Below, piece by piece: positions 1 through 6,844 of a DNA stretch of 15,116 nucleotides. The translations under genes were made by a program, and so were the position numbers. The notes beneath the pieces were generated by a model that was not told the DNA's origin, did not search any database, and saw only the letters and a program-made list of their open reading frames with translations. How positions within the stretch are numbered: the stretch's first letter is position 1; each line of letters begins with the position of its first letter. Source of the stretch: Bacilli bacterium (GTDB taxonomy: Bacteria; Bacillota_I; Bacilli_A; RF39; UBA660). The stretch lies in assembly GCA_900772435.1 (NCBI GenBank), contig CAAHEM010000113.1, positions 1 to 15,116 of the forward strand, read 5' to 3'.

Positions 1-13
1 ATTTTATAATAAC

Positions 14-41
14 AAAAAAGTAACCAAATTAATAGTTACTT
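14..41 (-). terminator. Intrinsic terminator of the thioredoxin-like gene
   Basis: On the minus strand a 7-bp stem (AAGTAAC / GTTACTT, plus-strand 35-41 and 18-24) with a 10-nt loop runs into a T-run (plus-strand A's 14-19). The TAA stop codon (36-38) lies inside the upstream arm, so the gene ends within its own terminator. Confidence 0.7.
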
Positions 42-659
42 ATTACAATCAGTTGTACAATAATCAAAAGAAACATCATTAATCATTTTAGATAATCTAT
101 TCTTAAGACCATCCAAATCTTCATTTTTCCAATAATCTTCAGGCTTTTCATATCCTTTAGTATCATAAGATGTTTCATCATCAAAGCCAACAATTTTACC
201 TTTATTAACAGCTATAACAGCAGGCACATAAATTCTCTTATTTCCTTCATCATCATATTTTAAATAATCTTTTAATAATTCAACAGTTTTCTTATAATTA
301 TCAGTATTATTCTTTCTATCCTTTAAAATATTAAAATAATATATTTTATCTAATTTTGCCTTTTTAGCAACTTCATTCAAATAAGGAACATATCCTTTAC
401 ACCAAGGACATTCAGGAAAACCCAAATACACAATTCCAGTACCATTTTCAAGTATTTTATTTATTTCTTCAAGTGTTCTATAAACAAACACATTATCATT
501 ATCAATAGAATATTCACTGGCGAATTTTTCAGCATCGGTTTCTTTACTATCAGTGCTTGTAAATCCTACATAAAAACCAACACAACACGCTAAAGCTAAA
601 ATAGTTCCAATAATTATATAATTCAACGTTTTATCTTTTTTATCTTCTTTTTTCTTCAT
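36..659 (-). CDS. Membrane-anchored thioredoxin-like protein with a CPWC active site
   Basis: Start chosen at the internal ATG (659): an AAGG Shine-Dalgarno (669-672) sits 9 nt upstream, whereas it directly abuts the in-frame ATG at 668. A Lys-rich N-terminus is followed by one hydrophobic helix (about residues 13-34) and an extracytoplasmic domain. Residues 84-87 are CPWC in the context FPECPWCKGYVP, which is the thioredoxin CxxC after the first strand; a later YVPAV supplies the cis-Pro strand. The helix and C-x-x-C suggest an extracytoplasmic disulfide reductase, oxidase or accessory thioredoxin; the substrate is unknown. The C-terminal tail carries two more cysteines (YCTTDC). The gene lies 3' of the XRE regulator with a 10-bp palindrome in the gap, suggesting possible control by that regulator. 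The thioredoxin fold is fairly certain; the specific role is not. Confidence 0.75.
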   Translation of the reverse strand: MKKKEDKKDKTLNYIIIGTILALACCVGFYVGFTSTDSKETDAEKFASEYSIDNDNVFVYRTLEEINKILENGTGIVYLGFPECPWCKGYVPYLNEVAKKAKLDKIYYFNILKDRKNNTDNYKKTVELLKDYLKYDDEGNKRIYVPAVIAVNKGKIVGFDDETSYDTKGYEKPEDYWKNEDLDGLKNRLSKMINDVSFDYCTTDCNK

Positions 660-715
660 AATCCACATCCTTACATTATCATTTTAATATATTTTTATAA
701 AAAATACTATAAATT

Positions 716-738
716 TTAAGTTTAGTATCTAAACTTAA
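716..738. promoter_or_regulatory. Perfect 10-bp inverted repeat, candidate operator
   Basis: TTAAGTTTAG, a 3-nt spacer (TAT), then CTAAACTTAA. It sits 8 nt after the XRE regulator's stop and about 57 nt upstream of the thioredoxin-like start. No T-run follows immediately on either strand, so it does not look like an ordinary intrinsic terminator. The symmetry and spacing suit a dimeric helix-turn-helix repressor. Function is inferred. Confidence 0.45.
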
Positions 739-745
739 GGTTGAG

Positions 746-1429
746 TTATTTATTACAACTAGTTAAAGTTAAAGGAATTTTATATGTTGTAGTTTTTCCA
801 TCTTTTTTAGCAAGTATTTCAATATATATATGATTATTAGTATAATTCTTACAATTAGATTCATAATCATCAACTACAAATTCTACTTCATGCAAATATT
901 CTTCTAAAGTTACATTTTCTTTTTTAGAGTATTCACTTATTTTAGTAGTAACTCCATTATGAGAATCAAATAATATACATTCAATACTATCATAAATGAT
1001 ATTATCATCCCCTCCACAATATTTAACATTAGAAATATATATAGAAGATTTATCTTTATTATAAGCAATACTTCCTGAAATAGTAAAATTCTTACAAGCA
1101 GCACTTAAAGTCTTAAATTCAAATTTTTCTTTATGAAAAAATATAAGACCTATTAACACACATAATAAAACAATCAAAACTATAATAACAGGAATATAAT
1201 ATTTATTATTCTTTTTACTTTTGTTTTTTCCATCAAGTAAATCATCTATATTTATATTAAAATCTTTACTCATTTGTTTAAGAATTGAAATATCAGGTAT
1301 ATTCTTACCATTCTCCCATTTACTTACAGCTTGATATGTCACTCCATATTTAAGAGCTAAATCATTTTGAGTTAAATTGTTATTTTTCCTAAGTTCTCTA
1401 ATAAATTTTCCAATCTTCTCTTGATCCAT
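746..1429 (-). CDS. Membrane-tethered XRE-family transcriptional regulator
   Basis: Start at ATG 1429: TGGAGT Shine-Dalgarno (GGAG 1435-1438) is 5 nt upstream, and the predicted transcription start (about 1443) leaves no leader for the ATG at 1444. Residues about 4-60 form an XRE/Cro-C1 helix-turn-helix (IGKFIRELRKNNNLTQNDLA, then VTYQAVSKWENGK). A basic linker and one transmembrane helix (about residues 77-99, VIIVLIVLLCVLIGLIFF) follow, then an extracytoplasmic domain of about 125 residues with five cysteines, ending TSCNK. This inside-DNA-binding, outside-sensing layout suggests direct one-component signalling from the envelope, though the signal is unknown. The adjacent gene encodes an exported thioredoxin-like protein, so a redox or disulfide cue is possible. 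The ectodomain matches no family I recognise. Confidence 0.8.
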   Translation of the reverse strand: MDQEKIGKFIRELRKNNNLTQNDLALKYGVTYQAVSKWENGKNIPDISILKQMSKDFNINIDDLLDGKNKSKKNNKYYIPVIIVLIVLLCVLIGLIFFHKEKFEFKTLSAACKNFTISGSIAYNKDKSSIYISNVKYCGGDDNIIYDSIECILFDSHNGVTTKISEYSKKENVTLEEYLHEVEFVVDDYESNCKNYTNNHIYIEILAKKDGKTTTYKIPLTLTSCNK

Positions 1430-1449
1430 AACTACTCCAATCATTAAAT

Positions 1450-1478
1450 ATTATAACAAAAAAAGAATGGAATTTAAA
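1450..1478 (-). promoter_or_regulatory. Sigma-A-type promoter of the XRE regulator
   Basis: On the minus strand a perfect TATAAT -10 (1450-1455) lies 17 nt from TTTAAA (1473-1478, 4 of 6 matches to TTGACA). The -35 hexamer is in the loop of the preceding gene's terminator and the -10 follows its T-run. The predicted transcription start is about 1443. Confidence 0.6.
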
Positions 1479-1486
1479 TCCATTCT
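1458..1486 (-). terminator. Intrinsic terminator of the J-domain gene
   Basis: Minus strand: 8-bp stem AGAATGGA / TCCATTCT with a 7-nt loop, followed by a run of T's. The TAG stop (1485-1487) overlaps the foot of the stem. Confidence 0.85.
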
Positions 1487-3146
1487 ATTTACTTTTAATT
1501 TCTAAAGTTCTTTCAAGTTTATCATTTTTATTAATTCTATCTGTATGTTCAGCAAACATTGCTCCTACTTCTTCTTCTAAAGTTCTTAATAAGTCTTCTC
1601 TACTACCACCATTACAATAATTAACAGTTGCTTCTCTTAAATAGTAATAACTAAAGTTTGTTTTATATTCATGAACATATACTAACTCATATCCATTATA
1701 TTGACATAAGATTGTTTCATAACTATTTTTTCTTCTAGTAGTAGCATTTACTACATTACCATATCTAACAAATAAACTTAGTGGTACTAAACTAACATCT
1801 TGAGAAATTTCTTCCTTAGTATTTATATTCAAACGCATACCAAAGTCAGATAAGCTTAAATATTGGTCTAATCGTGGATTACCAAGTACAAAAGGATCAG
1901 TCTTTCTACTATTATCTTTATTAAATGATAAGAAAACATTATATTCTTCACGAGTAAACATAGCTAATAATAATTCATCTTTTCTAGTATCACTTAATGA
2001 TAAATTTTGTAATATTGATATTTGAGGAACATCATATTTACCTTTTTCAGCTTCATCTAATACCTTTTGAGCAAAATCTAAAATATCTAATATATATTCT
2101 ATTTTATCTTTATCTTTGTTAGGATCTAATCTTAATAAACTAATTTTAGATTTTAGTGTTAATGCTCTACGCATATTATTAATATATCTTCTTTTTGTGT
2201 TATAAGTATCAATTATATCTTGAATTCTTTTAGTTGTACTAGTAAATGTACCATATATAATACTATTATCTAATTCTCTTGATAATTCATCTCTAGAATA
2301 CTTATTATTTTCAAATGTTTCTGGTAATTTACTTAATTGTCTTTTAATTCTTAAATAATCTTTCTTACGAGATTCAAAATAATCAGCAATTCTAATCACT
2401 TTAGTATTTATTTCATCAAATACTCTTTGTTCTTCACTTTTAGTAATTCTTGAATTCCAAAATAATTTATAATAGTCATTAATATAAGCATTAAATGCCT
2501 TAGTATTTTTAATTGTATCATCTATTAAAGAAGCATCATAAATATCTTCAATTTTTTCTATTAATTCCCTTTTTCTTTTCTTAGACATTTCTTCTAAACT
2601 ATTTAAAAATGAATCAACATCAACTTGATAATCTATATCAGCTTTAAAAGAATTTGGAATTCCTCTATCGATACGATATCTAGTTTCGTAATTATGATAT
2701 ATTAAAGCAACACCCTTAGCAAAATCATTAAATGCTCTTAATAATTCATTTTCATTTTGAGCATTATTAATATTAACTCTATTATATAAATTAATTAACT
2801 CTTGTTTTAATTTACTATCCTTAGCATTCTCAAATACACTACGAGCTCTTTGATCAACTTTAGAACGTTTTGAATAGAAAAACATTGTTTGACAATCATC
2901 AAATGGATCTTTTTTACTACTAACGCAATCATTAACTTTAGATATATTAACCTTTAAATAATCATAAGCGTTATTAATATCTATTGTTTTTTGATGATAA
3001 TGTTGTAGTTCAATATCACTACATCCAGGATGTTTATCTGGATGGAACTCCTTAATTAATTGTCTATATCTTTTAGTAATTGCTTCTAATGTTAATATTG
3101 TATCTAAATCAAATCCTAATATTTGTCTAGCATTTGTTATTGACAT
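1485..3146 (-). CDS. J-domain (DnaJ-type) protein with a long uncharacterised C-terminal region
   Basis: The first 65 residues are a J domain: ARQILGF, then the basic helix YRQLIKEF, the diagnostic HPD at residues 35-37, and a final helix ending NAYDYLKV. It is expected to stimulate the ATPase of an Hsp70 (DnaK). The glycine/phenylalanine linker and the CxxCxGxG zinc fingers of DnaJ are absent. The remaining roughly 490 residues are charged, mostly helical with coiled-coil-like stretches (about 90-350), ending in a possibly more globular part; I recognise no domain there. It is probably a specialised co-chaperone with a dedicated client. The start has a G-rich ribosome binding site (AAGGGGGG, six G's at 3155-3160). 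The gene has its own strong promoter and its own terminator, so it is monocistronic. Confidence 0.75.
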   Translation of the reverse strand: MSITNARQILGFDLDTILTLEAITKRYRQLIKEFHPDKHPGCSDIELQHYHQKTIDINNAYDYLKVNISKVNDCVSSKKDPFDDCQTMFFYSKRSKVDQRARSVFENAKDSKLKQELINLYNRVNINNAQNENELLRAFNDFAKGVALIYHNYETRYRIDRGIPNSFKADIDYQVDVDSFLNSLEEMSKKRKRELIEKIEDIYDASLIDDTIKNTKAFNAYINDYYKLFWNSRITKSEEQRVFDEINTKVIRIADYFESRKKDYLRIKRQLSKLPETFENNKYSRDELSRELDNSIIYGTFTSTTKRIQDIIDTYNTKRRYINNMRRALTLKSKISLLRLDPNKDKDKIEYILDILDFAQKVLDEAEKGKYDVPQISILQNLSLSDTRKDELLLAMFTREEYNVFLSFNKDNSRKTDPFVLGNPRLDQYLSLSDFGMRLNINTKEEISQDVSLVPLSLFVRYGNVVNATTRRKNSYETILCQYNGYELVYVHEYKTNFSYYYLREATVNYCNGGSREDLLRTLEEEVGAMFAEHTDRINKNDKLERTLEIKSK

Positions 3147-3178
3147 AATCTTAACCCCCCTTATTCAAAAGCTATTAC

Positions 3179-3207
3179 ATTATATCATAAATGATACAAG
3201 AAGTCAA
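3179..3207 (-). promoter_or_regulatory. Strong sigma-A promoter of the J-domain gene
   Basis: Minus strand TTGACT (3202-3207), exactly 17 nt, then TATAAT (3179-3184). The spacer includes an inverted repeat TATCAT-TT-ATGATA (plus 3183-3196), which could be an operator. Predicted start of transcription is about 3172, giving a leader of about 25 nt. No CIRCE element is seen. Confidence 0.85.
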
Positions 3208-3214
3208 CTTTTAA

Positions 3215-3242
3215 TTAAAAAAGTCATTATTCACGACTCTTT
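3215..3242 (-). terminator. Intrinsic terminator of the DHH phosphodiesterase gene
   Basis: Minus strand stem AAAGAGTC / GACTTTTT (one G-U pair), 9-nt loop, with the T-run continuing from the descending arm. The TAA stop at 3227-3229 is in the loop. Confidence 0.7.
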
Positions 3243-4285
3243 TTCATTGTTAATTTCATTGGCTTTTCTTCTACAAATGATATGTTAGCATCTTCTATAT
3301 ATGCTCCCGGCATTAATGAACTAATAAGTAAACTTTTTACTTCTTGTAAGCTTTTTCCTCTTATTTTAGTAGCTGCAGAATATTCATTTCCACCACCACC
3401 AAATAATCTCATAATTTTAGATACATCAATTAGTCCTTTACTTCTAGCACTGACACTAATAGTAATATCATCTATATATGCCATTGCAAAACTACAATTA
3501 ATATTATATTTAAGTAAATAGTCAGCTGCTTTAGCAATATCTTCAGGCTCATATATTCTACCACTATCTTCTGAATCAGATGCTATCGCAAAGATATAAT
3601 TTTGAAAATCAGTATTATCTACTAACCTTTGAATAGCTCTATCATGTTCAAAATCTTCCAAAAACATATTATTTGCTATAGTAGGATCTGCACCACTCGC
3701 TGTAAGTTTAGATGCCACTTCAAATGTTCTAGCACTAGTATTTTTACTTAACTTATTAGTATCAAGTATAATACCAGCAAGTAAATAATTAGCATAATCA
3801 GAAGATAATTTAACTCCATATAGAAATAATAATCTTGATACTTCTTCACAAACACTTGAAATACTTTCATCCACATACAAATATGGTGTTTTGATAGTAT
3901 GCTCATCAGTTTTATGATGATCTATAACAACGATATTTTTAAATTCATTTAAATATTTCTTTGTACAAAGAAGATAATCTTTATTAGCATCAACAGCTAC
4001 CATTAAACTCCTAGGAGTCAAATAAACTGGTAAATCATTACTTCTTATAAAATTAAAATTTCCTTTAATACTTTCTAAAACCTTTCTAGTTTCAGGCTCT
4101 AATTTATCATAATCATCATCTATTACTATAAAACAATTCTTATTATTTTTTTTACATATTAAAGCAATTCCTAAAGCAGAACCAACTGCATCAAAGTCTG
4201 GTCTAATATGTGGGACAACAAAAACATTATCATTTTCATCAAGCAGCCTATCCAAACTAGCTTTAATACGAACACTATTATCCAT
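3227..4285 (-). CDS. Stand-alone GdpP-type DHH/DHHA1 phosphodiesterase
   Basis: This protein matches the C-terminal catalytic half of GdpP, the c-di-AMP phosphodiesterase. It has H26-x3-D30-x-D32 (HIRPDFDAVGSALG), D99 in VAVDAN, DHH at 122-124 (VVIDHHK), D175 in AGIILDTNKLS, then SARTFEVASKL and a DHHA1 part with ISVSARSKGLIDV and GGGGN (296-300). All expected metal ligands of the DHH domain are visible. The transmembrane helices, PAS and degenerate GGDEF domains of full GdpP are missing, so it should be cytosolic and lack that sensory input. The usual His after GGGG is Asn300. Likely substrates are c-di-AMP or its product pApA, or short RNAs (NrnA-like); resemblance around ARTF favours the GdpP side. 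Shine-Dalgarno AAAGGAG lies 8 nt before the ATG. Confidence 0.85.
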   Translation of the reverse strand: MDNSVRIKASLDRLLDENDNVFVVPHIRPDFDAVGSALGIALICKKNNKNCFIVIDDDYDKLEPETRKVLESIKGNFNFIRSNDLPVYLTPRSLMVAVDANKDYLLCTKKYLNEFKNIVVIDHHKTDEHTIKTPYLYVDESISSVCEEVSRLLFLYGVKLSSDYANYLLAGIILDTNKLSKNTSARTFEVASKLTASGADPTIANNMFLEDFEHDRAIQRLVDNTDFQNYIFAIASDSEDSGRIYEPEDIAKAADYLLKYNINCSFAMAYIDDITISVSARSKGLIDVSKIMRLFGGGGNEYSAATKIRGKSLQEVKSLLISSLMPGAYIEDANISFVEEKPMKLTMKKSRE

Positions 4286-4318
4286 AGCATTATCTCCTTT
4301 GAAAGAATAATACTATTT

Positions 4319-4348
4319 ATTATAGTAAAAAAGACTCCAAAAAGTCAA
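4319..4348 (-). promoter_or_regulatory. Sigma-A promoter of the DHH gene, nested in the cotE terminator
   Basis: Minus strand TTGACT (4343-4348), 18-nt spacer, TATAAT (4319-4324). The -35 hexamer lies in the loop of the cotE terminator and the spacer crosses its descending arm and T-run. Transcription should start near 4312. Confidence 0.75.
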
Positions 4349-4360
4349 TTATGAGTCTTT
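4325..4360 (-). terminator. Intrinsic terminator of cotE
   Basis: Minus strand perfect 8-bp stem AAAGACTC / GAGTCTTT (4353-4360 and 4330-4337), 15-nt loop, then a run of T's. The cotE TAA stop (4349-4351) is just inside the loop. Confidence 0.8.
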
Positions 4361-4891
4361 ATTATCTAAGTAATTTATATTAACACTTTTATCTATTTCA
4401 TCATTAACTGCATCTTCATCTATTATCAAGTCATAATCATCTTCACTATTACTTACAGGTATTCTTATTTTAGCATCTCCTACTATTTCTATACCAAGTT
4501 CTTTAGATATCGTGTATTTAATAGTTTTATCTTCATTTGATACATCTATACATGTTGGATTCTTAAGGCTTCTAATGATTATTTCAGAGTTATCATTTAA
4601 GTCCCCATTCTCACGTACTTTAACTCTAACCCTCTCTTCATAAAACATTTTCTTACTTACAACATTTGTTTTTGTATTGTTATCATAACTATACCAAATA
4701 TTAATATCATAACTTCCATTTATTTTGATGTACTCATCATCCTTCTTACCATGAATCTTATGATTTATTACCCAACATCCAAGAACAGTATCTACATCAG
4801 TATCAGTAGTAAGCTCATAATCATTCTTAAAAGTTTTCTTTCCTTTACCAATAACAGTTTTAGTAACTATCTCTTTATAATTATTAAACAT
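4349..4891 (-). CDS. cotE: Outer spore coat morphogenetic protein CotE
   Basis: Recognised by its colinear match to Bacillus CotE: an N-terminal YKEIVTKTVIGKGKK, then LGCWVINHK, INGSYDINIWYSYDNNTKT, the NPTCIDV segment, and a highly acidic C-terminal tail (SEDDYDLIIDEDAVNDEID). Length (180 residues) equals the family norm of about 180. In Bacillus, CotE forms a ring around the forespore in the mother cell and recruits the outer coat. The start is ATG 4891, 7 nt after a perfect GGAGG; an in-frame TTG two codons upstream is only 1 nt from that GGAGG and is rejected. The gene is flanked by terminators on both sides, so it is monocistronic, as fits separate sporulation control; I could not assign a convincing sporulation sigma promoter in the 70-base gap upstream. 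It is direct evidence of sporulation capacity. Confidence 0.93.
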   Translation of the reverse strand: MFNNYKEIVTKTVIGKGKKTFKNDYELTTDTDVDTVLGCWVINHKIHGKKDDEYIKINGSYDINIWYSYDNNTKTNVVSKKMFYEERVRVKVRENGDLNDNSEIIIRSLKNPTCIDVSNEDKTIKYTISKELGIEIVGDAKIRIPVSNSEDDYDLIIDEDAVNDEIDKSVNINYLDNKDS

Positions 4892-4935
4892 AGGCAATCC
4901 TCCTATAATAGAATATGCTTAATAATTAATTTTGA

Positions 4936-4967
4936 TAAAAAAATAAGAGATTTTAACAATCTCTTAT
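4936..4967 (-). terminator. Intrinsic terminator of the ABC exporter
   Basis: Minus strand perfect 10-bp stem ATAAGAGATT / AATCTCTTAT with a 5-nt loop, followed by a run of T's. The TAA stop (4964-4966) is in the ascending arm. Confidence 0.9.
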
Positions 4968-6694
4968 GAATTTAAAGACTCATTTAAATATAGATTTTTA
5001 TATAATTCACATGTTTTTAATAATTCTTTATGTTTACCAGTCGCAACTACTTTACCATGATCAACAACATGTATTATATCAGCATCCATTATTGTTGAAA
5101 GTCTATGTGCTACTATTACAACTGTATGATTACTAACTAAATCATCAATAGTTTTCTTAATGTAGTTTTGACTATTATTATCTAAAGCACTTGTTGCTTC
5201 ATCAAATAGTATTATCTTACTATTTCTTGATAATGTTCTTGCTATAGATAATCTTTGCTTTTGACCTCCAGATAAGTTAACGCCACCTTCTCCTAAAATA
5301 GTATCATACCCTTTAGGCAATGACATAATATAATCATCTAGATAAGCCATTTTACAATACTTACGAATCTCATCTAATGTAAGATTCTCATCTACAATAA
5401 GAAAGTTCTCTTTTATACTTCTATTAAATATAAATGGTTCTTGTCTTATTATAGATATATTTTTTCTAAGAGTATCCTCTTTTAAATCTTTAATATTGAC
5501 TCCATCAATAAGTATTTCACCATCACTCGCATCAAATATTCTAGTTAGTAAGTTGAATAATGTACTTTTACCTTGACCAGAAGCACCTACTATAGCCACT
5601 TTCTTATTTGGCTCAACCACTAAATTAAAATTATTTAATGTTTCATCCTCATCAGGATAAGCAAATGATACATTATTAAATTTAATAACCCCTTTAACAT
5701 TTTCTAATTCTTTTAAGCCAAACTTTTCATCTTCAAATAATCTATTATCTAAAATATCATTAACTCTTGAAACAGATACTTTAACACTTTGATATGTTTG
5801 TATTAACTCATTAACATTTTCTATCATATTAGTAAATCTATATACATAATATGTCATAGCTACTAAGAATGTTAATGATACTTGTTTATAATATAAAAGT
5901 ATAATACAAGTAGCGAGCACTCCACATTCTAATATAGATTTAAGTAAGCCTGTTACTATATCAAAATTCTTTTTAGTATCAATTTCATTAGCTGACTTAT
6001 TAAATAACTTCTTAATAATTTCAATAACATTATTAATTAAATTATTTTTAACTCCTAATGTTTTTATTTCTCTTATACCTCTAATTGACTCATTAGTTAA
6101 AGATATAAACTTATCTTGCTCTTTCTTTCTATTTTTATGAATACTTTCTAATATTGGATTATATTTCTTAATTACAAAATATAATATTAACATAATTACT
6201 ATAATCTCTAAACCAATTATCCAAGAATTTATAAATATATATACTAGTAAAACCATTGATGTAACAAATACTGTTACCATATTTAATAATCTTAGAAATA
6301 CAAAACTTAATGTATCAGCATCATTTGTTATACGATTTATTATTTCCCCCGAAGACATCTTTTCAAATGCTACTGCTGGTAAATTAATTGCTTTTTTATA
6401 TGCATAAAATTCTAATTTTCTTGTTAAAATACTTTCCAATTTAGATAACATTGATTTAGCTTTAAGATAAAGTATACCATCAGTAGTAATCTCCAATATA
6501 AAATATATTCCAATATATAAAAGAGCTGCTTTAAGATTTAACTCAGTTATAGATTCTACGCTTTTACCATTTAAGTATCCTGTAAATATCTCACAAAATC
6601 CACATATTACAACAATTATACTAGATAAGATAAGCTTACCCTTTTCTTCTTTCATCAATTTAATTAGAGGTTTAAATTCTTTTAAATCTTTCAT
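4964..6694 (-). CDS. ABC half-transporter (MsbA/LmrA-type exporter, membrane plus ATPase)
   Basis: A 576-residue half-transporter. An ABC exporter membrane domain of about six helices (residues about 20-290) is fused to a nucleotide-binding domain. The latter has Walker A GASGQGKST (370-378), Q-loop Gln418, signature LSGGQ (474-478), Walker B IILFDEA with Glu499, the D-loop SALD, and H-loop His530 (VAHRLSTI). All catalytic residues are intact. With no partner half-transporter nearby it should work as a homodimer. Exporters of this class move drugs, lipids or peptides; the substrate cannot be told. Shine-Dalgarno GGAGG lies 6 nt before the ATG and begins right after the U-run of a terminator, so expression appears to depend on readthrough from the upstream leader. 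This points to attenuation control and makes inducible (for example antibiotic) export plausible. Confidence 0.92.
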   Translation of the reverse strand: MKDLKEFKPLIKLMKEEKGKLILSSIIVVICGFCEIFTGYLNGKSVESITELNLKAALLYIGIYFILEITTDGILYLKAKSMLSKLESILTRKLEFYAYKKAINLPAVAFEKMSSGEIINRITNDADTLSFVFLRLLNMVTVFVTSMVLLVYIFINSWIIGLEIIVIMLILYFVIKKYNPILESIHKNRKKEQDKFISLTNESIRGIREIKTLGVKNNLINNVIEIIKKLFNKSANEIDTKKNFDIVTGLLKSILECGVLATCIILLYYKQVSLTFLVAMTYYVYRFTNMIENVNELIQTYQSVKVSVSRVNDILDNRLFEDEKFGLKELENVKGVIKFNNVSFAYPDEDETLNNFNLVVEPNKKVAIVGASGQGKSTLFNLLTRIFDASDGEILIDGVNIKDLKEDTLRKNISIIRQEPFIFNRSIKENFLIVDENLTLDEIRKYCKMAYLDDYIMSLPKGYDTILGEGGVNLSGGQKQRLSIARTLSRNSKIILFDEATSALDNNSQNYIKKTIDDLVSNHTVVIVAHRLSTIMDADIIHVVDHGKVVATGKHKELLKTCELYKNLYLNESLNS

Positions 6695-6703
6695 CCTTTA
6701 CCT

Positions 6704-6731
6704 CCAAAAAACTACTCTGATAAGAGTAGTT
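6704..6731 (-). terminator. Leader terminator (attenuator) in front of the ABC exporter
   Basis: Minus strand 9-bp perfect stem AACTACTCT / AGAGTAGTT with loop TATC, then a run of T's leading directly into the exporter's GGAGG. There is no space for a promoter between hairpin and ribosome binding site. The ascending arm and loop (plus 6718-6727) are complementary over 10 bp to TGATAAGAGT inside the leader ORF (plus 6800-6809), a candidate antiterminator. Confidence 0.8.
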
Positions 6732-6751
6732 AAATATTTAAATATTAAACG

Positions 6752-6844
6752 TTATAAAGTTTGTGGAAAACATTGAAGATTCCCACTTCCTTTATCAAAA
6801 CTCTTATCATTAAAAACATATAAATTCAAATTTAAAATCTTCAT
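6752..6844 (-). CDS. 30-codon leader peptide upstream of the ABC exporter
   Basis: A short ORF beginning MKILNLNLYVF and ending CFPQTL, with a strong Shine-Dalgarno (AAAGGAG, 8 nt before the ATG) about 27 nt after the predicted transcription start. It has no signal peptide, lipobox or double-glycine leader that I can see; one Cys is at residue 25. It ends about 21 nt before the attenuator hairpin. Codons 12-15 contain the 10-nt segment able to pair with the terminator's ascending arm, so the ribosome's position on this ORF could decide between termination and readthrough. That is the logic of leader peptides controlling resistance transporters, such as BmrB ahead of bmrCD in Bacillus. Alternatives are a small exported peptide carried by the ABC protein, or a chance ORF within a structured RNA. 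Confidence 0.6.
   Translation of the reverse strand: MKILNLNLYVFNDKSFDKGSGNLQCFPQTL

Noticed and set aside
716..738. Palindrome as the XRE gene's intrinsic terminator
   Set aside because: The hairpin is strong, but no T-run follows directly; the nearest is about 13 nt away, so I list it as a candidate operator instead.
3282..3521. Plus-strand ORF of 79 codons inside the DHH gene
   Set aside because: It is antisense to a clearly conserved catalytic domain, has no matching promoter or ribosome binding site that I trust, and its composition is that of an antisense shadow.
4892..4897. TTG start codon for CotE two codons upstream
   Set aside because: Only 1 nt from GGAGG; the ATG at 4891 has ideal 7-nt spacing and matches the family's N-terminus.
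4909..4917. CATATTCTA on the minus strand upstream of cotE, matching a sigma-K type -10 (CATAnnnTA) and partly sigma-E
   Set aside because: Transcription would then start at the first base of the Shine-Dalgarno, leaving almost no leader, and no -35 at the right distance is convincing.
4751..4969. Plus-strand ORF of 72 codons over cotE and the adjacent terminator
   Set aside because: It overlaps the conserved N-terminus of CotE on the other strand and runs through the exporter's terminator; no support as a gene.
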